Part shown: one piece after another, positions 60,519-64,000 of the stretch | Layout: each line of letters starts with the position of its first letter | Position numbering within the stretch: position 1 is the stretch's first letter | Source: Stratiolaelaps scimitus | Taxonomy: Eukaryota > Arthropoda > Arachnida > Mesostigmata > Laelapidae | DNA: 64,000 nt | Assembly (NCBI GenBank): GCA_019614645.1 | Contig: JABWDB010000008.1 | Coordinates: forward strand, 5,332,001-5,396,000 | Direction of reading: 5' to 3' | Program-made: the position numbers and the translations under genes | The notes under the pieces: model-generated | What the model was told of the DNA's origin: nothing | The model's input: only the letters and a program-made list of their open reading frames with translations | Database searches by the model: none

Positions 60519-62653
60519 AATTTTGTATAGATAAGCCCATACGTAAGATGACGTCGAATGCACAAATTCTTTACGTAAACTTTCTACCAGTACAGTGGTT
60601 GAAGATCAGAGAAATACCGGTCAACACAAGACACGGTTACTGTCTACACGTGTAATACCCCGCGCTGCCACAGGCGACCATCGGGCGGCTATCAATTTTC
60701 TGCTGAACACCATTCGCCGAAAAAAACACAAAAAAGACGAACTGATTGACGCCATAAATTCTGATAGGATTCGAAAAAGAAAGAAAGAAAAAAGATTCGA
60801 AATCGTGTCTCCGAGATCCGGCGACGGGAAATGCCTAATGTAATTTCTCTCTGCGGGAGGTAGAGGATCGACTTGTTGCCCCTGACGGTTCTGGTGAGTC
60901 GTTTGACGCTGACGGAGAGAAAGCGGACGACTTCAGGGGATGGGGGACTTCAGGGCCCGACTTCACCGCGTCCGAGGTCGAATTATTGAGCCGAGGCCAG
61001 ACCAAGGTCAATTATGAGCGAGTCAGGCGAAACACGATGAAAGTAAACGCGCATACGCCGAAACGAGAATGACGTCTGAGGGCGTCAGTGACAGCAAATC
61101 AACTGATTTCCAGGGGTGCCTGGAAAATGGTCCATAGAAGGACCGCACGACGACTGTGGCCTTGGGCGGCAGTTCCCGTGAGTGTTCGCTCTCGGCCTAC
61201 CTCGCTTATGGGAAGTTACCGAGACCGGGCACATATGCGCCGATTTCGACGGCATCTTCTCATCGCGTTTGCGTACACGTAACGGCCTGCGATGTCGTTA
61301 GCTGGTTCTGTTATACGGCAACTGTTGCTCTACTTAATCGATCAGATAGGTGTGAGAGAACAGTGTGGCCGCTGGGTAAATATATATCGTAGATTGCACA
61401 AAGTGTGCACGTATACGTTATACAAATAGAGAATGTTTCTCTTAACGCGGGCCTCGATTGGATCCGTGCGATTCGCCTGAATCTGACGTTCTAGTTGCAT
61501 CGTAATGGCGGCTTTCATTTGGCCTCGAACAAATGCTTAGCCTTGTTTTCTCATAATTATTCAAGACCTCCCCCCCTATGCGCTCCCTTTTGACCCTTGT
61601 GTAGGTCATAATTCGATTCACTAGTGAATTGTTCAAATGGAGTTCTAATTTGTAAAGTTTCCGGGGCAGCTGTACAAATACGGCGGTAAACGGCATCGTC
61701 TAACATTGAATTCGAACATGACAACCACTCAGTCAGGCAATCGATCCTACGACGAGTTCATAATCGAGCAGGTGCTAACCCGATGTACGGCGAATTCAAA
61801 GCCGGGGCTAAGCGTCTAGTTCCTGTAAATAGATCATGGTTTTATGACCCTACTGGCAACTGCGGACTGACATTTTGCCGTCATTGTACTTGTAGAACAC
61901 CTGCGAAAGCTACACTAATATATATATATATATATATATTACTACTTCTATGTGTACGATAATAGCTGTTCACTTACTGCAGTTGAGTTCATCACTTTTA
62001 TCCTTGCAGTCGTTATGTCCATCACAACGCCACCGCTCAGGCATACATTGATGATTGGCGCATCGAAATTGACCTGTGAACATATAATTGTAGCCAGCAT
62101 TGACACAGCGAATCGAAAAGCGTTAATGAGAGGCGTCTTGCCCAGGCCGGAATAGCCGGCCCGGTACATCTTTCACATGTCCGTATTGCGTGACAACGTA
62201 AAAACATTTCACGAGCATGAAAACAAACCCTTTTTCGACAGGGTGTTGCATTATACACGACATTTGCAGTTAACGACAAAAAAGTGTGTCAATGAACATG
62301 CTGAGGCATGACATGACTTTGTACTCGGAGCGACAACTCAGAATATCGATTTTCGTTCGGGGGCCGGTATTGCCTAACGTATTCGACCTATGAAAATAAT
62401 CCCATATTCTATATTGGTGTGTTAATATGTTGATAAGTCTTTTCTTCATGTAATGGTGATTGTTACTATAATATAGTATTTGTAATTAACACATCGCGCG
62501 CCATTGTTGTCGCTAGTAGAATTCGTACCCGGTGCACACGGCGGATAGGTGCAGTTTCGCTCATCGGAGCCGTCCAAACAATCATGATGATGATCGCAGA
62601 GCAGTATTCGCCCGATGCATTTTGTGCCGTCATCGCAGCGGAACAGCGTTAAT
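37341..62653 (-). CDS. LRP2: LRP2 / megalin, giant endocytic lipoprotein receptor (5' end outside window)
   Basis: Multi-ligand endocytic receptor of the apical plasma membrane. Coding exons, in transcript order: 62653-62529, 62073-61978, 58045-57923, 56098-55925, 55682-55151, 54894-49958, 49643-47513, 47016-46594, 45983-45817, 45499-43757, 43502-43313, 43108-42367, 42107-42056, 41753-41525, 41255-40966, 40722-40493, 40339-40153, 39967-39801, 39658-39483, 39173-39040, 38545-38455, 37961-37856, 37646-37341. Every junction keeps frame, giving 13,351 nt (about 4,449 residues). Order: at least 3 class A repeats, EGF pair, two propellers, 8 class A, EGF pair, four propellers, 10 class A, EGF pair, one propeller, 11 class A, EGF pair, one propeller, two EGF, membrane helix, tail. 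The 8/10/11 clusters and eight propellers match LRP2, as does the tail end [17 protein letters not shown]1 has a different EGF stalk and tail. No RxRR furin site is seen before the last propeller, as expected for LRP2. Upstream class A repeats and the signal peptide are missing. Confidence 0.96.
37856..37961 (-). CDS. LRP2: LRP2 exon: membrane-proximal cytoplasmic tail
   Basis: Encodes [18 protein letters not shown] then [17 protein letters not shown]. The NPSV here is not an NPxY motif (no Tyr). Gly-rich, low-complexity tail segment. Acceptor TTGCAG, donor GGA|GTAAGT. Confidence 0.9.
37962..38454 (-). other. LRP2: LRP2 intron (493 bp)
   Basis: Separates the transmembrane exon from the proximal tail exon. 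No feature recognised inside. Confidence 0.7.
38455..38545 (-). CDS. LRP2: LRP2 exon: transmembrane helix
   Basis: Encodes [20 protein letters not shown] then [10 protein letters not shown], a hydrophobic helix of about 24 residues followed by a basic stop-transfer. Acceptor TTCCAG, donor TT|GTACGT. Confidence 0.95.
38546..39039 (-). other. LRP2: LRP2 intron (494 bp)
   Basis: Separates the juxtamembrane EGF from the transmembrane exon. It contains an (ATT)n tract at about 38974-39003. No additional EGF exon was seen, so the stalk is short. Confidence 0.7.
39040..39173 (-). CDS. LRP2: LRP2 exon: juxtamembrane EGF
   Basis: Encodes [20 protein letters not shown] and [11 protein letters not shown], the single EGF next to the membrane, then a short linker [12 protein letters not shown]. 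One such EGF is typical of LRP2; LRP1 has several. Acceptor GTTTAG, donor A|GTACGT. Confidence 0.93.
39174..39482 (-). other. LRP2: LRP2 intron (309 bp)
   Basis: Separates the last two EGF exons, which join in phase across a Lys codon (AA|G). No feature recognised inside. Confidence 0.7.
39483..39658 (-). CDS. LRP2: LRP2 exon: EGF after propeller 8
   Basis: Encodes [20 protein letters not shown] and then [15 protein letters not shown], the EGF that caps the last propeller. Acceptor GTACAG, donor AA|GTAAGA. Confidence 0.92.
39801..39967 (-). CDS. LRP2: LRP2 exon: end of propeller 8, GC splice donor
   Basis: Encodes [20 protein letters not shown] and ends YPSQVRIFQ. The exon is followed by CAG|GCAAGT, a noncanonical GC donor. 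The alternative GTGAGA donor 12 bases upstream is also in phase 0 and would drop VRIF plus Q from the last strand. Confidence 0.9.
40153..40339 (-). CDS. LRP2: LRP2 exon: propeller 8 blades
   Basis: Starts [17 protein letters not shown] and includes [20 protein letters not shown]. Acceptor TTTCAG, donor G|GTAGGT. Confidence 0.94.
40493..40722 (-). CDS. LRP2: LRP2 exon: propeller 8 blades
   Basis: Encodes [20 protein letters not shown] and [20 protein letters not shown], two YWTD-type blades. Acceptor AATCAG, donor AAG|GTAGGT. Confidence 0.94.
40966..41255 (-). CDS. LRP2: LRP2 exon: start of propeller 8
   Basis: Begins [11 protein letters not shown] and enters the eighth propeller with [20 protein letters not shown]. 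The stretch to the next exon ([15 protein letters not shown]) has no RxRR-type furin site. Acceptor TAATAG, donor G|GTAAGT. Confidence 0.93.
41525..41753 (-). CDS. LRP2: LRP2 exon: EGF and calcium-binding EGF
   Basis: EGF module [16 protein letters not shown]..., then calcium-binding [20 protein letters not shown]...TYGCTC. Acceptor TTACAG, donor GG|GTGAGC. It sits between cluster IV and the last propeller. Confidence 0.94.
41754..42055 (-). other. LRP2: LRP2 intron (302 bp)
   Basis: Between the cluster IV microexon and the following EGF exon. Has an ATT-rich stretch at about 41877-41900. Nothing else seen. Confidence 0.7.
42056..42107 (-). CDS. LRP2: LRP2 52-bp microexon: end of cluster IV
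   Basis: Encodes [17 protein letters not shown], the acidic half of the eleventh class A repeat. The Cys-rich N-terminal half is in the preceding exon, so the calcium site forms only after splicing. Acceptor TTGCAG, donor C|GTAAGT. Confidence 0.92.
42367..43108 (-). CDS. LRP2: LRP2 exon: cluster IV class A repeats
   Basis: A run of class A repeats starting [11 protein letters not shown] and ending GRQCIENSK at donor AAG|GTGGGT. Includes [42 protein letters not shown] and CAAGKFKC repeat starts. Phase 0 at the 3' end. The long plus-strand reading frame across it is a mirror effect of the repeated SDE and CDG codons. Confidence 0.96.
43313..43502 (-). CDS. LRP2: LRP2 exon: cluster IV class A repeats
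   Basis: Completes a class A repeat ([18 protein letters not shown]) and holds most of the next ([17 protein letters not shown]), ending DCR at donor AG|GTGAGT. Acceptor CCAG. Confidence 0.95.
43757..45499 (-). CDS. LRP2: LRP2 exon: end of cluster III, propeller 7, start of cluster IV
   Basis: Tenth class A repeat of cluster III, an EGF ([16 protein letters not shown]), a calcium-binding EGF ([16 protein letters not shown]), the whole of propeller 7 (about 44330-45100), an EGF, then the first class A repeats of cluster IV ([16 protein letters not shown] onward). N-glycosylation sequons such as NHT, NRT and NGT occur. Ends FKC across donor AAAT|GTAAGT. Confidence 0.97.
45500..45816 (-). other. 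LRP2: LRP2 intron (317 bp)
   Basis: Lies inside cluster III; the junction reads SDEL|KCVNNSTC. It has a (CA)n tract near its acceptor (45509-45524), on the minus strand a long GT-rich run ending in TTACAG. Confidence 0.75.
45817..45983 (-). CDS. LRP2: LRP2 exon: class A repeats of cluster III
   Basis: Encodes [18 protein letters not shown], completing the previous repeat, and then one full class A repeat ending DCGDRSDEL. Acceptor ATTCAG, donor A|GTAAGT. Confidence 0.95.
45984..46593 (-). other. LRP2: LRP2 intron carrying a dispersed repeat
   Basis: 610-bp intron inside cluster III. It contains a roughly 129-bp copy of the repeat also seen at 3013-3170. No other feature seen. Confidence 0.7.
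46042..46170 (+). repeat. Dispersed repeat, copy 2 (inside an LRP2 intron)
   Basis: Second copy of the repeat at 3013-3170, shorter by internal deletions and ending in TCTCAAAAAAAA. It is antisense to LRP2. Confidence 0.75.
46594..47016 (-). CDS. LRP2: LRP2 exon: class A repeats of cluster III
   Basis: Completes one class A repeat ([20 protein letters not shown]) and carries two whole ones, then the start of a fourth ending CINKDW. One repeat has an unusually long loop, [12 protein letters not shown]. Acceptor CGCAG, donor TG|GTAGGT; the junction restores the Trp codon. Confidence 0.95.
47017..47512 (-). other. LRP2: LRP2 intron (496 bp)
   Basis: Intron between cluster III exons. On the plus strand it has a short (GA)n run near 47090-47104. 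Nothing else recognised. Confidence 0.7.
47513..49643 (-). CDS. LRP2: LRP2 exon: propellers 5-6, start of cluster III
   Basis: Starts [13 protein letters not shown], completing propeller 5. Then come an EGF (about 48985-49110), propeller 6 and an EGF (about 48060-48190), followed by the first class A repeats of cluster III. One of these, near 47683-47745, has an expanded acidic loop ([15 protein letters not shown]). Acceptor TTTCAG, donor AG|GTACGA. Confidence 0.97.
49644..49957 (-). other. LRP2: LRP2 intron (314 bp)
   Basis: Splits propeller 5; the junction reads AVDWANR|MLYFTN. Contains a (CA)n tract near 49740-49756. Confidence 0.75.
49958..54894 (-). CDS. LRP2: LRP2 giant exon: propellers 1-5, cluster II
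   Basis: A single 4,937-bp exon open throughout. From 5' to 3' it holds the rest of propeller 1, an EGF near 54350-54510, propeller 2, an EGF near 53380-53545, cluster II of eight class A repeats (about 52380-53370), an EGF and calcium-binding EGF (about 52130-52380), propeller 3, an EGF near 51200-51340, propeller 4, an EGF near 50240-50360 and the start of propeller 5. Repeated YWTD-type motifs (LYWVDS, LYWTDR, RIYWIE) and SDE motifs are visible. It ends ...AVDWANR across the donor C|GTACGT. In vertebrates this region is split by many introns (family knowledge). Confidence 0.97.
55151..55682 (-). CDS. LRP2: LRP2 exon: calcium-binding EGF and start of propeller 1
   Basis: Begins [15 protein letters not shown], a calcium-binding EGF. 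It continues into the first YWTD propeller, with blades around [14 protein letters not shown] and [11 protein letters not shown] (split at the donor). Acceptor TTTGCAG, donor GG|GTACGT. Confidence 0.95.
55925..56098 (-). CDS. LRP2: LRP2 exon: first EGF-like module
   Basis: EGF-like module with spacing C-4-C-3-C-8-C-1-C ([11 protein letters not shown], then ECFC). It corresponds to the first EGF after cluster I in LRP receptors. Donor G|GTGAGT. The acceptor is ambiguous: TATCAG before 56098 has the better pyrimidine tract, while GTAG before 56044 gives the shorter linker; both keep the same phase. Confidence 0.8.
56099..57922 (-). other. LRP2: LRP2 intron (1.8 kb)
   Basis: Intron between cluster I and the first EGF. 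AT-rich with a TA tract at about 56494-56523. No gene recognised inside. If the shorter EGF exon is used, the intron begins at 56045. Confidence 0.6.
57923..58045 (-). CDS. LRP2: LRP2 exon: last class A repeat of cluster I
   Basis: One class A repeat beginning [20 protein letters not shown] and ending [12 protein letters not shown]. The usual DGSDE is DEADE here, so the calcium site is slightly divergent. Acceptor TTTCAG, donor A|GTAAGT; phases fit both neighbours. Confidence 0.92.
59181..59714 (+). CDS. Open frame inside LRP2 intron, possible nested gene
   Basis: A 177-codon plus-strand frame in the large LRP2 intron, in locally GC-richer sequence. An internal ATG at about 59439 starts [20 protein letters not shown], followed by [21 protein letters not shown] recognise no family. 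There are no clear splice sites, promoter or polyA signal. It could be an intronless gene, an exon of a nested gene, or chance. Confidence 0.2.
   Translation: MRQNALVDIATETGPSTRSASKRPANSREYIRPQRPAMFSPSCEILARLDDASRGHAPSPLVRFSDGNRIPAESDIRMCARSRPDSMYGDNQSDSHLDGYLSSIGLGDCCAGMTNTAAWWFDSMEGLALFCQRHPFGFCAEHRHLPRRYPNRRNPRLRHIRNELLLTVYLFYNENTH
60470..60516. repeat. (TA)n microsatellite
   Basis: About 47 bases of TA, the longest such tract in the window, in the large LRP2 intron. Similar tracts: 5305-5330, 34184-34208, 56494-56523, 58199-58226, 61919-61940. Confidence 0.92.
61978..62073 (-). CDS. LRP2: LRP2 exon: class A repeat of cluster I
   Basis: Completes the class A repeat started in the previous exon ([20 protein letters not shown], then [11 protein letters not shown]). 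The calcium-cage residues W, D, D, DE are present. Acceptor CACAG, donor A|GTAAGT; phase 1 on both sides, consistent with its neighbours. Confidence 0.92.
62074..62528 (-). other. LRP2: LRP2 intron (455 bp)
   Basis: Intron between two cluster I exons that join in phase to give CAPGQFRC. No feature recognised inside. Confidence 0.7.
62529..62653 (-). CDS. LRP2: LRP2 exon: class A repeat of cluster I (partial)
   Basis: First exon of the gene visible here. It enters with two bases of a codon from an upstream exon, so the gene continues beyond the window. It encodes the C-terminal part of a class A repeat ([20 protein letters not shown], then [11 protein letters not shown]) and the start of the next (YPPCAPG). 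Acceptor TTGCAG at 62654-62659; donor GTACGA after 62529. Confidence 0.9.
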
Positions 62654-64000
62654 CTGCAACATAATAATAAGAAGAGAAACATGTGATAATGCCAAGAAAG
62701 TATATGGTAGTATAGTGTACGGCTGATCAATTTGCGGATTTCGTTCGAGCGACAGATAGTCATCACGTTATCGGACTCATGCTGTAAATGATCTGTTATA
62801 GAATATCGTTACAGAGCACCCCGCCGCGCTATACAAGACGCCCCTGAGTGGGTTTTTCAAGACTCGGACGTTGCAAAAGAACATTTTTTCTGACAAATAA
62901 TAGGAAAATTAGTCATATCAGAGAGAGAGAGAGAAAAGGATTAATGTCTGGTGTGCGCGTGTACTTTTCTTCGCGTTCGAACATTCAAGGAGCAGATTCC
63001 TCGGATACGGAGAGCACGCCGTTCCGCAATGCGATAGTCTATCGACGAATCGGGTTTATCGAGTTTATACGAAATGTATAGCAATGTAATAATAATCGCG
63101 TAACTTTACCCCCTCAGAGCTGTCAAGCGATGAAATCAATCTGTCAAATGTGTTTTAGTTGTCACGTTTAGGTGAGGACGACGCAAAACGACTCGCCGCG
63201 ATAGATCCTCCTTAGGATTTCTTAATTATGCACAAGTGTTTGACGAGAACACACTGAAGTAAACATTCTTCTTCTTCTGCTGCTGCTGCTGCTGGGTACT
63301 GAGAAGTACTTATCAGGAATGAGCGGGGACGATTCATAAGAAGTAGTCAGCATGAACTATTGATTTCTTTTGGATAAGTTGAAAGTATCTCGTATCAATC
63401 TGGTACTTCAGAGAGCAGCTCGGTCTGCAACTACCGCAAGTATATATATATATATGTACCGCTCAGTACTGTCGCTATCTGAGCCAAGGCAGTGTTACCA
63501 TGTATATTATACAATGGAATAGACAACAACGGCGCAGAATGAGCTTTCGTCTGCGGCTGAAGTATCCCCAGTTCCTCTCTCTCTCCCTCTCTCGTTCACA
63601 TCAGAAATTTCTCGGTATTCATCCGCGTTATGGCATTGCTGCGAGAAATGTCGGTCTGAAAACGCCACATCTTCCTGAGGTCTCGGAACGGAATCTTTGA
63701 GGAAGGGTGATTTTCGACACTAACGATACTCGAAGGAATCGACCGCCGATGATCGGCCTTCCTTCCTAAAGAGGCAGAGCAACTTTCTAGTTTTAGAACG
63801 TTAATTAGGTGATTGAGAAGTTGTAAACTAATAGTGCCTAATCGCGTTACGGGTATGCCATCATGGAGGGAGACAAATGTCATTTCATTTGCATGAAGAG
63901 GTCACCATGAGCGAGCGGCCAATCGCGTACAGCGTATTATCTGGATACGCAATCTGTCGCATCACGTATTCAGAACTGTCTTCTAAATATATTTATTAAC
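62654..64000 (-). other. LRP2: LRP2 5' intron sequence, no exon found
   Basis: No class A repeat, signal peptide or other coding exon with good splice sites was found on the minus strand. Contains a (CTT/CTG)n tract at 63267-63294 and short AG-rich tracts. Upstream LRP2 exons must lie beyond the window. Confidence 0.6.
63267..63294. repeat. (CTT)n(CTG)n repeat
   Basis: Compound trinucleotide tract in LRP2 5' intronic sequence. Confidence 0.85.

Larger units (their letters stand above)
58046..61977 (-). other. LRP2: Largest LRP2 intron (3.9 kb)
   Basis: Intron between two cluster I exons. It contains TA microsatellites at 58199-58226, 60470-60516 and 61919-61940. It also holds a plus-strand open frame at about 59181-59714 that may be a nested gene (separate entry). 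No further LRP2 exon is needed or seen, since the flanking exons join in frame. Confidence 0.7.

Noticed and set aside
37341..62653. Calling the receptor LRP1
   Set aside because: The 8/10/11 class A clusters, eight propellers, single juxtamembrane EGF, absence of a furin RxRR site and the [14 protein letters not shown] end all fit LRP2 instead. NPSV in the tail is not a degenerate LRP1 NPTY.
1..64000. CRISPR arrays, bacterial operons or prophage
   Set aside because: No regularly spaced direct repeats and no ribosome-binding-site gene arrays. The window is clearly spliced eukaryotic DNA.

Overview
This is a stretch of eukaryotic nuclear genome with small spliced genes, AT-rich spacers, many (TA)n microsatellites, eukaryotic type II tRNA genes and a non-LTR retrotransposon relic. 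Short introns (mostly 140-600 bp) and a megalin gene with very few introns in its middle suggest an arthropod, possibly a chelicerate or mite. That placement is inference; no species marker was recognised.

The right 27 kb (37.3-62.7 kb, minus strand) is almost entirely one gene: a giant lipoprotein receptor of the LRP2 (megalin) type. I joined 23 coding exons by splice sites and reading phase. They give one continuous frame of about 4,450 residues: at least 3 class A repeats of the first cluster, then clusters of 8, 10 and 11 class A repeats, eight YWTD beta-propellers, intervening EGF modules, one transmembrane helix and a tail with one FxNPxY motif. The signal peptide and the first class A repeats lie beyond base 64000.

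The middle (18.9-33.1 kb, plus strand) holds a second, less obvious gene. It is built from many tiny exons that all begin and end on codon boundaries. They encode a disordered Ser/Pro/Lys/Glu-rich protein that ends in a strongly Arg/Lys-rich exon and an AATAAA signal at 33.08 kb. I do not recognise the product. Alternative first exons (8.15 kb, 26.2 kb) and alternative last exons (29.0, 30.7, 31.3 kb) are possible. The GC-AG intron before its last exon contains a 61-nt nearly perfect palindrome. This gene and LRP2 are transcribed toward each other.

The left 18 kb has no gene I can name. It holds two tRNA-Ser(GCT) genes on the minus strand (3.4 and 4.8 kb), a decayed tRNA-Ser copy (16.7 kb), a dispersed repeat (3.0 kb, with a second copy inside an LRP2 intron at 46.0 kb), inverted repeats, and GC-rich stretches around 10.8-12 kb and 14.9-15.4 kb that may be promoter or 5' exon regions. 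A decayed R1-like retrotransposon sits at 20.5-21.6 kb.
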